This document shows positions 41,935-51,551 of a DNA stretch of 64,000 bases, in pieces. Source of the stretch: Streptomyces sp. BHT-5-2 (GTDB taxonomy: Bacteria > Actinomycetota > Actinomycetes > Streptomycetales > Streptomycetaceae). How positions within the stretch are numbered: the first letter of the stretch is position 1; every line of letters starts with the position of its first letter. The notes below the pieces were generated by a model. It did not search any database and was not told the DNA's origin. It saw only the letters and a program-made list of their open reading frames with translations. The position numbers and the translations under genes were made by a program. The stretch is from contig NZ_CP081496.1 of assembly GCF_019774615.1 (NCBI RefSeq), positions 1,860,001-1,924,000 on the forward strand. Direction: 5' to 3'.

Positions 41935-43941
41935 ATGGACGTGAAGCGATACTTCCGTGGGCCGGTCATGTGGATCGTGCTGGCCGTCCTCGCCGTGGTC
42001 GTGTTGATGCAGGTCGTCGGCTCGTCCGGCGGCTATAAGACGGTGGACACCGGTCAGGTCGTCAAGGCGATCGCTGACAACAAGGTGAAGTCCGCCGAGC
42101 TCACCACCGGCGACGAGAACAAGATCAAGATCGAGCTGTCCGGCGACAACAAGATCGCCGGATCCAACAAGATCCAGGCCAGCTACATCGGCGACCAGGG
42201 CGTCGACCTGGCGAAGAACCTGCAGGCCAAGTACCAGACCGGCGAGATCAAGGACGGGTACACGGTCTCGCCGTCGAAGCAGAACCCGTTCGTCGGCGTG
42301 CTGCTCTCGCTGCTGCCGTTCGTACTCATCGTGGTCGTCTTCCTGTTCCTGATGAACCAGATGCAGGGCGGCGGCTCCCGGGTGATGAACTTCGGCAAGT
42401 CGAAGGCGAAGCTGATCACCAAGGACACCCCCAAGACGACCTTCTCGGACGTCGCGGGTGCCGACGAGGCCGTCGAGGAGCTCCACGAGATCAAGGAGTT
42501 CCTGCAGGAGCCGGCGAAGTTCCAGGCCGTCGGAGCCAAGATCCCCAAGGGTGTGCTGCTCTACGGCCCGCCCGGTACGGGCAAGACGCTGCTCGCCCGC
42601 GCGGTCGCGGGTGAGGCGGGCGTCCCGTTCTACTCGATCTCCGGCTCCGACTTCGTCGAGATGTTCGTCGGTGTCGGTGCCTCCCGGGTCCGCGACCTCT
42701 TCGAGCAGGCCAAGGCGAACGCCCCGGCGATCGTCTTCGTCGACGAGATCGACGCCGTCGGCCGGCACCGCGGTGCGGGTCTCGGCGGTGGCCACGACGA
42801 GCGCGAGCAGACCCTGAACCAGCTCCTCGTCGAGATGGACGGCTTCGACGTGAAGGGCGGCGTGATCCTGATCGCCGCCACGAACCGCCCGGACATCCTC
42901 GACCCGGCGCTGCTGCGCCCCGGCCGTTTCGACCGGCAGATCGCCGTCGACCGTCCGGACCTGCAGGGCCGGCTGGAGATCCTCAAGGTCCACCAGAAGG
43001 GCAAGCCGGTCGCGCCGGACGTCGACCTCTCGGCCGTCGCCAAGCGCACCCCCGGCTTCACCGGTGCCGATCTGTCCAACGTCCTGAACGAGGCCGCGCT
43101 GCTGACGGCCCGGAGCGACGAGAAGCTGATCAACAACCACTTCCTGGACGAGGCGATCGACCGCGTCGTGGCCGGCCCGCAGAAGCGGACCCGGATCATG
43201 TCCGAGAAGGAGAAGAAGATCACCGCGTACCACGAGGGCGGACACGCCCTGGTCGCGGCGGCTTCGCCGAACTCCGACCCGGTCCACAAGATCACGATCC
43301 TGTCCCGCGGCCGGGCTCTGGGCTACACCATGGTCCTGCCCGACGAGGACAAGTACTCCACCACCCGCAACGAGATGCTCGACCAGCTGGCATACATGCT
43401 GGGCGGCCGCGCGGCGGAGGAGCTGGTCTTCCACGACCCGACCACCGGTGCCGCCAACGACATCGAGAAGGCGACCGCGACCGCCCGCGCGATGGTCACG
43501 CAGTACGGCATGACCGAGCGGCTCGGCGCGATCAAGTTCGGCACGGACAACTCCGAGCCGTTCCTGGGCCGTGAGATGGCTCACCAGCGCGACTACTCCG
43601 AAGAGGTCGCCGCGCTGGTGGACGAGGAAGTCAAGAAGCTCATCGAGACCGCGCACAACGAAGCGTGGGAGATCCTCGTCGAGAACCGCGACGTCCTCGA
43701 CAACCTCGTGCTGGAGCTCCTGGAGAAGGAGACGCTCAACAAGGAGCAGATCGCCGAGATCTTCAAGCACGTGGTCAAGCGCCCGGCCCGCCCGGCGTGG
43801 ACCGGCTCCTCGCGCCGTACGCCCTCGACCCGCCCGCCGGTGCTGTCGCCCAAGGAGCTGGCCCCGGCCAACGGCTCCGCGGCGCAGCCGGTCTCCATGG
43901 AGAAGGCGGACGCGCCCGAGGAACCGCGTTCGGAGAGCTGA
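41935..43941 (+). CDS. ftsH: ATP-dependent zinc metalloprotease FtsH
   Basis: 668 residues. Two membrane helices (10-28 and about 119-140) flank an extracytoplasmic domain. The AAA module has Walker A GPPGTGKT (211-218), Walker B IVFVDEID and the second region of homology; protease site HEGGH (H433, E434, H437) with the third ligand in the [12 protein letters not shown] area. It degrades misassembled membrane proteins and short-lived regulators. ATG 41935 ([11 protein letters not shown]) matches the family start; the longer frame from 41887 does not. Confidence 0.97.
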   Translation: MDVKRYFRGPVMWIVLAVLAVVVLMQVVGSSGGYKTVDTGQVVKAIADNKVKSAELTTGDENKIKIELSGDNKIAGSNKIQASYIGDQGVDLAKNLQAKYQTGEIKDGYTVSPSKQNPFVGVLLSLLPFVLIVVVFLFLMNQMQGGGSRVMNFGKSKAKLITKDTPKTTFSDVAGADEAVEELHEIKEFLQEPAKFQAVGAKIPKGVLLYGPPGTGKTLLARAVAGEAGVPFYSISGSDFVEMFVGVGASRVRDLFEQAKANAPAIVFVDEIDAVGRHRGAGLGGGHDEREQTLNQLLVEMDGFDVKGGVILIAATNRPDILDPALLRPGRFDRQIAVDRPDLQGRLEILKVHQKGKPVAPDVDLSAVAKRTPGFTGADLSNVLNEAALLTARSDEKLINNHFLDEAIDRVVAGPQKRTRIMSEKEKKITAYHEGGHALVAAASPNSDPVHKITILSRGRALGYTMVLPDEDKYSTTRNEMLDQLAYMLGGRAAEELVFHDPTTGAANDIEKATATARAMVTQYGMTERLGAIKFGTDNSEPFLGREMAHQRDYSEEVAALVDEEVKKLIETAHNEAWEILVENRDVLDNLVLELLEKETLNKEQIAEIFKHVVKRPARPAWTGSSRRTPSTRPPVLSPKELAPANGSAAQPVSMEKADAPEEPRSES

Positions 43942-44048
43942 GCCGACGCCCCACCGGGCACCCGGAATACACGCCGCGCCTCCCGAGGTTTTAGCCTGGG
44001 AGGCGCGGCTTTCCGCGTTTCGAGCGGGCCCAGGAGGAACGAGGCACC

Positions 44049-44654
44049 ATGACGGACCCTGTGACGCTGGACGTCGAGGGCGTGATCGGCACGTTTGACG
44101 AGAAGCGTGCCGAGAACGCCGTGCGCGAGCTGCTCATCGCGGTGGGCGAGGACCCGGACCGCGAGGGCCTGCTGCAGACGCCGGCGCGGGTGGCCCGGGC
44201 CTACAAGGAGCTGTTCGCGGGGCTCTGGCAGAAGCCCGAGGACGTGCTCACCACCACCTTCGACCTCGGTCACGACGAGATGGTGCTGGTCAAGGGCATC
44301 GAGGTGGTCTCGAACTGCGAGCACCACCTGGTGCCGTTCGTCGGCGTGGCCCACGTCGGCTACATCCCGTCCACCGACGGCAAGATCACCGGGCTGTCCA
44401 AGCTGGCCCGGCTGGTCGATGTGTTCGCCCGGCGTCCGCAGGTCCAGGAGCGGCTGACCACCCAGATCGCCGACTCGCTGATGAAGATCCTGGAGCCGCG
44501 CGGTGTGATCGTGGTCGTCGAGTGCGAGCACATGTGCATGACGATGCGCGGGGTCCGCAAGCCGGGGGCGAAGACGACGACGTCCGCGGTGCGCGGGCAG
44601 CTGCGCGATCCCGCGACGCGGGCCGAGGCGATGAGCCTGATACTGGCCCGCTGA
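44049..44654 (+). CDS. folE: GTP cyclohydrolase I
   Basis: 201 residues. Zinc and active-site motifs are [19 protein letters not shown], then [20 protein letters not shown] and [19 protein letters not shown]. It makes dihydroneopterin triphosphate from GTP, the first step of folate synthesis. ATG 44049 follows CAGGAGGAACGAGGCACC. It begins the split fol locus, with folP, folB and folK 3.4 kb downstream on the same strand. Confidence 0.97.
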   Translation: MTDPVTLDVEGVIGTFDEKRAENAVRELLIAVGEDPDREGLLQTPARVARAYKELFAGLWQKPEDVLTTTFDLGHDEMVLVKGIEVVSNCEHHLVPFVGVAHVGYIPSTDGKITGLSKLARLVDVFARRPQVQERLTTQIADSLMKILEPRGVIVVVECEHMCMTMRGVRKPGAKTTTSAVRGQLRDPATRAEAMSLILAR

Positions 44655-44713
44655 GGCCGGTGAACCGGCCGCCCGGCGCCCTGCGGGGCGTGCGGCGGCC
44701 GGAGAACGAAAGA

Positions 44714-44757
44714 GCGGCCCGGGGCCCACGGCGGAGATCGCCGGGGCCCCGGGCCGC
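44714..44757. terminator. Bidirectional terminator between folE and the esterase
   Basis: GCGGCCCGGGGCCC (44714-44727) and GGGCCCCGGGCCGC (44744-44757) form a perfect 14-bp stem. Confidence 0.8.
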
Positions 44758-44781
44758 TGCGCTGCCGGGTCGTGCGGGGCG

Positions 44782-45897
44782 TCAGGCCTTGAGCCGGCCG
44801 CCCATCCACTCCAGGGCGGCCGGGATCTCCCGGCGCCAGGTGTTGAAGTTGTGGCCGCCGCTGTCGAGGATGATCGACGCGACCCTGGACGGCGACTTGG
44901 TGCTCTCGATGAACTTCAGGGTGGGCTTGTAGTTGCTCTCGCCGTGCTTGCTGCTGGTGACCAGCAGGTTCACCGGGGGAGCGGGCAGGTGCTGCTGCCG
45001 CCAGTGCAGGTCGTGCTCCCGCTGCAGCTGCTTGTCGCCGCCGAAGAGGGGGCCGGTGGTGGCGTCGATCGGCGCCTTGTAGTCACCGGAGAGGGACACG
45101 GCCGTGGAGTAGGCGTGGGGGTTGCGCATGGTCATCATCAGAGCGCAGTAGCCGCCCGTGGAGTCGCCCATGATGCCCCAGCTCTTGGCGTCCTTGCCGA
45201 CGCGGTACTGGCCGCTGATGTCGTGCCGCAGATCGTGGGTGAAGAACGTCTGGGTCTGGGGGCCGTTGGGTATGTCCACGCACTCCGTGTCGCGGGGCGG
45301 GGCCACGGTCGGGCGCATCATCACCAGGACGGTCGGCTGGATCCGCTTTTCCTTGAGCAGGTCGTACTGGGTCTGCGGGTAGTGCAGCTTCTTGTAGAGC
45401 GCCTCGGCGGTGCCCGGGTAGCCGGTGAGGACCACCGCCGCCGGGAACTTCTTGTGCGCGTACTGCTTCTGGAAGTACTGCGGCGGCAGGTAGACGTACG
45501 CCGGGCTGGCGATCTTGGACTTCTCGCCGCGGATCAGGACCTTGTCCAGCCGGCCGGCGGTCGCCGGGACCGAGGCGCCCTGGATGCTCAGGCGCTCGGT
45601 GCCCAGCATCTTCAGGCTGGTGCCGTTCGGACCGGACTTGTAGTTGGTGACCACACCCGGCTCCTGCTCCTGGCCGAAGAGGTCGGCCCAGGAGGCGTAG
45701 AAGCCGAAGGTGTTGTTGGCGAACAGACCGATCGCAGCGAACAGCGAGACCTGCGTCGCGAAGAGCAGGCCGATACGGCCGAGCACAGCGCGCCAGTTGC
45801 CCTTCGAGAGCCGCGGCCAGAGCCAGATCGTCAGAACGAACAGCGCCACCGCGACCAGTACGGCAAGAAGCAGCACTTTCTTGCTGGTGAGACCCAT
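44782..45897 (-). CDS. Membrane-anchored esterase, antigen-85-like alpha/beta hydrolase
   Basis: 371 residues. Two N-terminal hydrophobic helices (about 7-27 and 38-62) anchor an exported domain: SPAYVYLPPQYFQKQYAHKK, FPAAVVLTGYPGT, nucleophile motif GIMGDSTGGYCALMMTM, NLLVTSSKHGES acid region and DSGGHNFNTWRREIPAALEW with the His. This is the esterase D/antigen 85 superfamily, common in Streptomyces as putative esterases; a mycolyl role is unlikely because Streptomyces lacks mycolates. ATG 45897 follows GGAAGAAAGCACGAC. Confidence 0.85.
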   Translation of the reverse strand: MGLTSKKVLLLAVLVAVALFVLTIWLWPRLSKGNWRAVLGRIGLLFATQVSLFAAIGLFANNTFGFYASWADLFGQEQEPGVVTNYKSGPNGTSLKMLGTERLSIQGASVPATAGRLDKVLIRGEKSKIASPAYVYLPPQYFQKQYAHKKFPAAVVLTGYPGTAEALYKKLHYPQTQYDLLKEKRIQPTVLVMMRPTVAPPRDTECVDIPNGPQTQTFFTHDLRHDISGQYRVGKDAKSWGIMGDSTGGYCALMMTMRNPHAYSTAVSLSGDYKAPIDATTGPLFGGDKQLQREHDLHWRQQHLPAPPVNLLVTSSKHGESNYKPTLKFIESTKSPSRVASIILDSGGHNFNTWRREIPAALEWMGGRLKA

Positions 45898-46038
45898 GTC
45901 GTGCTTTCTTCCGGGCGGCCGGGCCATCCGGACCGCAAGTGGAACCCCGAGCCCTGAGACGCCGTCATACAGGGCGCAAAAGTCCAGATGCTGCGACCAA
46001 GGCTCGCACGTTCTCTCGACCGGGGCGACGGGAAAGTG

Positions 46039-47880
46039 ATGTCTGACAGGCTAGATGGCGAAAAGTCGGAGAAGGTTGCGTGGTCTGCGCCACGCTGGCT
46101 CCGCGGCCCGCGGCCCGCGGCGGTCCCCGGCCTGGTGGGCTCGGCCGGCGTCGTGGTCGGACTGCTGAATCTGTTCTCCGGGATCTTCCCGCGTTTCCGG
46201 CACAGCCGGGTGCACGCGGTGGCCGAGGTGCTGCCGGGCGCGGTGAGCCCGCTGGCCGCCTCCGCCTCGCTCGTCGTCGGGATCCTGCTGCTGCTCCTGG
46301 CCCACGGGCTCAAGCGGCGCAAGCGGCGGGCCTGGGTGGCGGCGGTGGCGCTGCTGCCGGTGGGGATCGCCGCCCAGCTGGTCCACCGGCACTCGGTCTT
46401 CGGGGCCACGCTGTCGCTGGTGCTGCTGGGGTTGCTGGTGTGGCACCGCAGGGAATTCTCGGCGCTGCCCGATCCGCGCAGCCGCTGGCGGGCGGTGGTC
46501 AACTTCGTCGTCCTCGGAGGGGTGAGTTTCGGCCTCGGAATGGTGATCGTCAGCTCCCATCCGCACAAGATCGTCGGTTCGCCGTCGTTCGGGGCGCGCG
46601 CCGAGCACGTCCTGTGGGGGCTCTTCGGCTTCGAGGGGCCGGTCGCCTACACCAACGGCGTCGACTACACCGTGGGCTACTCGCTCGGTGCGCTGGGCCT
46701 GCTGACCGTGGCCACCACCGCCTACCTCGCCTTCCGCCCGGAGCACCCGGCGGCCCGGCTGACGGACGAGGACGAGCAGCGGCTGCGGGAGCTGCTGGCC
46801 CGGCACGGCGACCGGGACTCGCTGGGCTACTTCGCGCTGCGCAGGGACAAGGGCGCGGTGTTCTCGCCGTCCGGCAAGGCCGCGGTCTGCTACCGCGTGA
46901 TCTCCGGCGTGATGCTCGCCAGCGGTGACCCGATCGGGGACGTCGAGGCGTGGCCGGGCGCCATCGAGCGCTTCATGGAGGAGGCGCGGGCGCACTCCTG
47001 GACGCCGGCGGTGCACGGCTGCAGCGAGACCGGTGGCCAGGTGTGGACGCGGGAGACCGGCATGGACGCGCTGGAGCTGGGTGACGAGGCGATCGTCGAC
47101 GTCGCCGACTTCTCGCTGTCCGGCCGCGCCATGCGCAACGTACGGCAGATGGTCAAGCGCATCGAGCGCAACGGCTACACCACCCAGGTGCGCCGGGTCC
47201 GCGACCTGGGGCCGGAGGAGCTGGAGCGGGTCCAGAAGGCCGTGGACGCCTGGCGCGACACCCAGGAGGAGCGCGGCTTCTCCATGGCGCTGGGCCGGGT
47301 CGACGCGGCGGCCGACGGCGACGCGGTGATCGCCACCGCGCACCTGCCGGTCGCCGAGGGGGAGGAGCCGGGCCCGTTCGGCGACCTGAAGGCGATGCAG
47401 TACTTCGTCCCGTGGGGCGTCGACGGGGTGTCCCTGGACGTGATGCGGCGGGACCGCAGCGCCGACCCGGGGATGAACGAGCTGCTGATCGTCGCCGCGC
47501 TGCAGGCCGCGCCGGACCTGAAGATCAAGCAGCTCTCGCTGAACTTCGCGGTCTTCCGCTCCTACCTCCAGCGCGGCGAGCGGCTGGGCGCCGGGCCGGT
47601 GATGCGGGTGACGCGCGGAACGCTGTTGTTCCTGTCCCGCTGGTACCAGATCGAGTCGCTGTACAAGTTCAACGACAAGTTCCGGCCACGCTGGGAGCCG
47701 CGGTTCGTGGTGTTCCGCAACAGCCGGGACATCCCGCGGATCGGCCTGGCCACGCTCCAGGCCGAGGGGTACCTGGAGCTGCCGCGGGTGCTGCGCCGCC
47801 GGAAGGCCGCCGAACCGCGGCCCTGCGAGCACCTGGAGGAGTCGGTGCTGGCGGCCGGGGCGCTGGAGAAGGTCGCCTGA
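46039..47880 (+). CDS. MprF/DUF2156-type phosphatidylglycerol lysyltransferase-like membrane protein
   Basis: 613 residues. Five or six helices (for example VGSAGVVVGLLNLFSGIFP, LAASASLVVGILLLLLAHGL, FVVLGGVSFGLGMVIVS) occupy the first 240. The DUF2156 tandem GNAT-like domain follows: YFALRRDKGAVFSPSGKAAV, SGDPIGD, RNVRQMVKRIERNGYTTQVR, GMNELLIVAALQAAPDLKIK, LYKFNDKFRPRWEPRFVVF. Relatives add lysine or alanine from aminoacyl-tRNA to lipids; no lysyl-tRNA synthetase domain is fused. ATG 46039 is preceded by GGGAAAG. Confidence 0.84.
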   Translation: MSDRLDGEKSEKVAWSAPRWLRGPRPAAVPGLVGSAGVVVGLLNLFSGIFPRFRHSRVHAVAEVLPGAVSPLAASASLVVGILLLLLAHGLKRRKRRAWVAAVALLPVGIAAQLVHRHSVFGATLSLVLLGLLVWHRREFSALPDPRSRWRAVVNFVVLGGVSFGLGMVIVSSHPHKIVGSPSFGARAEHVLWGLFGFEGPVAYTNGVDYTVGYSLGALGLLTVATTAYLAFRPEHPAARLTDEDEQRLRELLARHGDRDSLGYFALRRDKGAVFSPSGKAAVCYRVISGVMLASGDPIGDVEAWPGAIERFMEEARAHSWTPAVHGCSETGGQVWTRETGMDALELGDEAIVDVADFSLSGRAMRNVRQMVKRIERNGYTTQVRRVRDLGPEELERVQKAVDAWRDTQEERGFSMALGRVDAAADGDAVIATAHLPVAEGEEPGPFGDLKAMQYFVPWGVDGVSLDVMRRDRSADPGMNELLIVAALQAAPDLKIKQLSLNFAVFRSYLQRGERLGAGPVMRVTRGTLLFLSRWYQIESLYKFNDKFRPRWEPRFVVFRNSRDIPRIGLATLQAEGYLELPRVLRRRKAAEPRPCEHLEESVLAAGALEKVA

Positions 47881-48001
47881 CGCTGACCGGCGGGCCGGTC
47901 CGGTGCCCCTTCGGGGGGTGTGCGGGCGGCCCGTCGGAGGGCGGGTCCGCCCAGTCGGCGGGGGCAATCCGGCCGGTCGGCACACGGCCTACGCTGGTGC
48001 C

Positions 48002-48928
48002 ATGAGTACCTTGCGCGGCCGGGTGGCCGGACTGCCGGACTGGGACCGCTGCGCGGTGATGGGCGTCGTGAACGTGACGCCCGATTCGTTCTCCGACGGC
48101 GGCGAGTGGTTCGACACCGAACTCGCCGTCAAACACGGTCTGGACCTGGTGGCCCAGGGCGCCGACATCGTCGACGTCGGCGGCGAGTCGACACGCCCCG
48201 GCGCGCCCCGGGTGGACGAGGCCGAGGAGCTGCGCCGGGTCGTCCCGGTGGTGCGCGAGCTGGCCGCGGCGGGGGTGGTGGTCTCCGTCGACACCATGCG
48301 CGCCGCGGTGGCCGCACAGGCCGTGGAGGCCGGCGCATGCCTGGTCAACGACGTCAGCGGCGGGCTCGCCGACCCGGCGATGGTGCCCACGGTCGCCGAC
48401 CACCACGTGCCGTTCGTGGTGATGCACTGGCGCGGCCAGTCGATCGACATGAACAACCGGGCCGTCTACGCCGACGTCGTCGGCGAGGTGGTCGACGAGC
48501 TGGCGGTGAGCCTGGAGCGCGCGGTGGCCGGCGGGGTGGACCCGGAGCGGATCATCGTCGACCCGGGGCTGGGCTTCGCCAAGGAGGCGCCGCACGACCT
48601 GGCGCTGATCGCCCAGCTGAACCGGCTGCGGGCGCTTGGCCGACCGCTGCTGGTCGCCGCTTCGAGGAAACGCTTCCTGGGCAGGGTGCTGGCAGGCGGC
48701 GAGGGTGCCGCTCCACCGCCGGCCCGGGAGCGCGATGCCGCGACGGCGGCGGTGTCGGCGATCGTGGCGCGAGAGGGGGCCTGGGCGGTGCGGGTGCACG
48801 AGGTCAGGGCGAGCGCGGACGCGGTGCGGGTGGCCCGTGCCGTCGAGGGCGCGGCGGGGGCGGCCGGGGGCGCCGGTGCGTTCGGCGTGGACCGGGTGGG
48901 CGGTACGACGACGACGGGGACGAAGTGA
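48002..48928 (+). CDS. folP: Dihydropteroate synthase
   Basis: 308 residues. Hallmarks: MGVVNVTPDSFSDGG, ADIVDVGGESTRPGA, VNDVSGG, IIVDPGLGFAKEA and LLVAASRKRFLG. It joins p-aminobenzoate to the pterin pyrophosphate and is the sulfonamide target. The C-terminus extends about 25 residues past the barrel with a Gly/Ala/Thr-rich tail (EGAAGAAGGAGAFG...). Its stop overlaps the next GTG (GTGA). Confidence 0.96.
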   Translation: MSTLRGRVAGLPDWDRCAVMGVVNVTPDSFSDGGEWFDTELAVKHGLDLVAQGADIVDVGGESTRPGAPRVDEAEELRRVVPVVRELAAAGVVVSVDTMRAAVAAQAVEAGACLVNDVSGGLADPAMVPTVADHHVPFVVMHWRGQSIDMNNRAVYADVVGEVVDELAVSLERAVAGGVDPERIIVDPGLGFAKEAPHDLALIAQLNRLRALGRPLLVAASRKRFLGRVLAGGEGAAPPPARERDAATAAVSAIVAREGAWAVRVHEVRASADAVRVARAVEGAAGAAGGAGAFGVDRVGGTTTTGTK

Positions 48929-49413
48929 GCGGCTTGGGCCCACGGACGGACATCGAGCTGGTCGAGCAGGCGAACACCGCGCTGTACGAGACCATCGAGC
49001 GCGGCGACCACGAGGCGCTGTCCGAGCTGTGGTTGGACGGCCAGGTGAGCGTGGTCCATCCCGGGTGGCCGGTGCTGCGCGGGCGCGGCGAGGTGCTGCG
49101 CTCCTACGCCCTGATCATGGCGAACACCGAGTACATCCAGTTCTTTCTGACCGATGTGGAGATCGACGTCATCGGCGACACCGCGCTGGTGACGTGCACC
49201 GAGAACATCCTCAGCGGCGGTCCGGCCGAGGACGACGGCTCGGTGGGGCCGCTGATCGGCCAGCTGGTCGTGGCGACCAACGTCTTCAGGCGGACCGAGG
49301 ACGGCTGGCGGGTCTGGTCGCACCACGGCTCGCCGGTGCTCGCCGACCGCGAGGACGACGAGGGGGACGACGCCGACGAGGACGAGGAGAACGGGCCCGC
49401 CGGGCGGCTGTGA
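48925..49413 (+). CDS. NTF2/SnoaL-like protein coupled to folP
   Basis: 162 residues of cone-shaped NTF2 fold: LVEQANTALYETIERGDHEA, LSELWLDGQVSVVHPGWPVL, GRGEVLRSYALIMANTEYIQ, TALVTCTENILSGG, VATNVFRRTEDGWRVWSHHG. An acidic tail (DREDDEGDDADEDEEN) ends it. Conserved beside folP in Streptomyces; whether it binds a pterin or protects the pathway is unknown. GTG 48925 overlaps the folP stop, so translation is coupled. Confidence 0.85.
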   Translation: MSGLGPRTDIELVEQANTALYETIERGDHEALSELWLDGQVSVVHPGWPVLRGRGEVLRSYALIMANTEYIQFFLTDVEIDVIGDTALVTCTENILSGGPAEDDGSVGPLIGQLVVATNVFRRTEDGWRVWSHHGSPVLADREDDEGDDADEDEENGPAGRL

Positions 49414-49447
49414 GCGCCGGCCCGGAGAGTGTCCCATTCCGCGGACA

Positions 49448-49463
49448 TGTGAGTGGCTTCACA
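49448..49463. promoter_or_regulatory. Perfect CRP-type palindrome upstream of folB
   Basis: TGTGA-GTGGCT-TCACA (49448-49463) matches the classical CRP consensus TGTGA-N6-TCACA and fits the Streptomyces Crp core GTG-N6-CAC. A second dyad, CGGACATG (49442-49449) with CATGTCCG (49466-49473), frames it. It sits in the 382-bp gap before folB, which contains no other feature I can support. Confidence 0.55.
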
Positions 49464-49795
49464 AGCATGTCCGTCCGGGGGTGTGCGCCGGCGTGCCCGG
49501 CGTCAGCGGACCAGGCGGGGCGCACCCGTTCGAGCCAAGTGCGGCATGGGTAGGGGTGGGACGGGTGTGCGGGGGTAAGAGGCCGCGCGGATGATCTCCC
49601 GCGCTCTGCCCGGCTGCCCGCGCGGACCGGCCTAGCGGCAGAACGGGGCCTTGTCCATAGCCCCCATGGGCGAGCACTGTCGGTGCTCGCAGGTAGATTC
49701 GAATGGGGCAGCGTCGCCGGACGGCTCTGGTTGGCTGCCCGAATCCGACGAACAGTGGCGCCAGAGGTGCCGCCGGACCAGTGGGAGTGATTCGC

Positions 49796-50155
49796 GTGGA
49801 TCGTGTCGCGCTGCGTGGGCTCAAGGCCAGAGGACACCACGGGGTGTTCCCCCGGGAACGCGAGGAAGGCCAGACCTTCATCGTCGACCTGGTCCTCGGC
49901 CTGGACACCCGCCCGGCGGCCGCCTCCGACGACCTCGCGAAGACCGTCCACTACGGCATCGTCGCCGAGGAGGTGGTGGCCGTCGTCGAAGGCGAGCCCG
50001 TCGACCTCATCGAGACCCTGGCGGAGCGCATCGCCGATCAGTGCCTGAAGCACGAGGGGGTGCAGGAGGTGGAAGTGGTGGTCCACAAGCCGGACGCACC
50101 GATCACCGTCCCCTTCGATGACGTGACCATCACCATCACTCGGAGCCGAGTATGA
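49796..50155 (+). CDS. folB: Dihydroneopterin aldolase
   Basis: 119 residues: DRVALRGLKARGHHGVFPRE, then EEGQTFIVDLVLGLDT, KTVHYGIVAEEV, LIETLAERIADQCL and VHKPDAPITVPFDDVTITI. The Lys of the VHKP motif and the Glu of FPRERE-GQ are the catalytic pair region. It cleaves dihydroneopterin to hydroxymethyl-dihydropterin. GTG 49796 has GGGAG 8 bp upstream. The stop overlaps the folK ATG. Confidence 0.96.
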   Translation: MDRVALRGLKARGHHGVFPREREEGQTFIVDLVLGLDTRPAAASDDLAKTVHYGIVAEEVVAVVEGEPVDLIETLAERIADQCLKHEGVQEVEVVVHKPDAPITVPFDDVTITITRSRV

Positions 50156-50796
50156 AAACCACCCACCAGCCGGCCCCCGCCACCTCCCGCGCCGCCCACA
50201 CCGATCCCGTCAACGACCCGACCGTCCAGCCCGTGCCCGCCTCCGTGGTGGAGCAGGTGGACGCCGCGGACATCACGCTCTCCAACCCCAAGCGCGCGGT
50301 GATCTCGCTGGGCAGCAACCTCGGCAACCGCCTGGAGACGCTCCAGGGCGCCGTCGACGCGCTGGAGGACACCCCGGGCGTCCGCGTCAAGGCGGTCTCC
50401 CCGGTCTACGAGACCGAGCCGTGGGGCGTCGACCCCGGCTCCCAGCCCTCGTACTTCAACGCCGTGGTGCTGATCAAGACGACGCTGCCGCCGGAGTCCC
50501 TCCTGGAGCGCGGGCACGCCATCGAGGAAGCCTTCGAGCGGGTGCGGGACGAGCGCTGGGGTCCGCGCACCATCGACGTCGACATCCTCGCCTATCAGGA
50601 CGTGCGTTCCGACGACCCGCGGCTGACGCTGCCGCACCCGCGCGCCCACGAGCGGGCGTTCGTCCTGGTGCCGTGGCACGACATCGACCCGGAGGCGGAG
50701 GTTCCGGGCCGTGGTGCGGTGGCCGCCCTGCTGGCCGCGGTCGGCAGCGACGGCGTGAACCTCCGGGCGGACCTGGAACTGCGGCTGCCGGAGTAG
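50152..50796 (+). CDS. folK: Hydroxymethyl-dihydropterin pyrophosphokinase
   Basis: 214 residues. After an unusual polar N-terminus of about 45 residues comes the HPPK domain: AVISLGSNLGNRLETLQGAV, VSPVYETEPWG, YFNAVVLIKTTL, RWGPRTIDVDILAY with the two Mg-binding Asp, and LPHPRAHERAFVLVP. It activates the pterin for FolP. ATGA overlap with folB. Confidence 0.96.
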   Translation: MKTTHQPAPATSRAAHTDPVNDPTVQPVPASVVEQVDAADITLSNPKRAVISLGSNLGNRLETLQGAVDALEDTPGVRVKAVSPVYETEPWGVDPGSQPSYFNAVVLIKTTLPPESLLERGHAIEEAFERVRDERWGPRTIDVDILAYQDVRSDDPRLTLPHPRAHERAFVLVPWHDIDPEAEVPGRGAVAALLAAVGSDGVNLRADLELRLPE

Positions 50797-51014
50797 TCGT
50801 TAGGGTTGCGGGCCGGCTGCGTACGGCGGCGATGCGTCCGGGAGGCCGGAAGCGCTGATGTACTGGCGCGAGGACGCCGGCGGCGCAGGAGTGCGTGCGC
50901 GGGCGGCCGGACGGACACGACGGATACGGCGGCCGCACCGGTGCGTGCGGCCATGAGAGCAGACTCGGTCATCGCGGCACGGATGACCGGGACGGTGCGA
51001 GGGGCGATCGCTCG

Positions 51015-51500
51015 GTGAAGCAACTACGGATCAAGATCCTGGTCGGGCTGTTCGTGGTGGCCGGGATCCTGGCCTGGGCGGGCGCCCGGTTGTGGGACTC
51101 CTTCGGGACCCTGCCCGGCGTGCCGGTGGCGGCGCCCATCGTGCTGGCGCTGATCGCCGCGGTGCTGGCCGCCACCGCCCTGTCCCTGCGGGGTCGGCTG
51201 CGGGCGCAGCGCGAGCGGCGGCCCGGCGCGAAGGGCGTCGATCCGCTGGTGGCCGCCCGGGCGGTGGTCTTCGGCCAGGCGAGCGCCCTGGTGGCCTCGC
51301 TGGTCGCGGGCCTGTACGGCGGCGTCGGGGTCTTCCTGCTGACGTCGGGGGCGGACGGTGCGCGTCGCACCCAGGCGGTGTACGCCGGTTTCTCGGTGCT
51401 GGCCGGGGCGGCCGTGGTCGCCGCGGCGATCTTCCTGGAGCGGGTCTGCAAGCTGCCGGAGGGCGACGACGACGAGGACCCCGGGGCGGCGCGGACGTGA
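51015..51500 (+). CDS. DUF3180 membrane protein
   Basis: 161 residues with four hydrophobic helices (ILVGLFVVAGILAWAGARL, VAAPIVLALIAAVLAATALS, ASALVASLVAGLYGGVGVFL, AVYAGFSVLAGAAVVAAAIF). It is the DUF3180 family, which follows folK across actinobacteria; its function is unknown. GTG 51015 is chosen, with GGGGCGATCGCTCG before it and no strong ribosome-binding site. An acidic tail ends the protein. Confidence 0.85.
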   Translation: MKQLRIKILVGLFVVAGILAWAGARLWDSFGTLPGVPVAAPIVLALIAAVLAATALSLRGRLRAQRERRPGAKGVDPLVAARAVVFGQASALVASLVAGLYGGVGVFLLTSGADGARRTQAVYAGFSVLAGAAVVAAAIFLERVCKLPEGDDDEDPGAART

Positions 51501-51551
51501 CGGGTGCCCGGCCGGGCCGTACGGGTCCGGCCGGGGCCCGGACGCGGTTTC

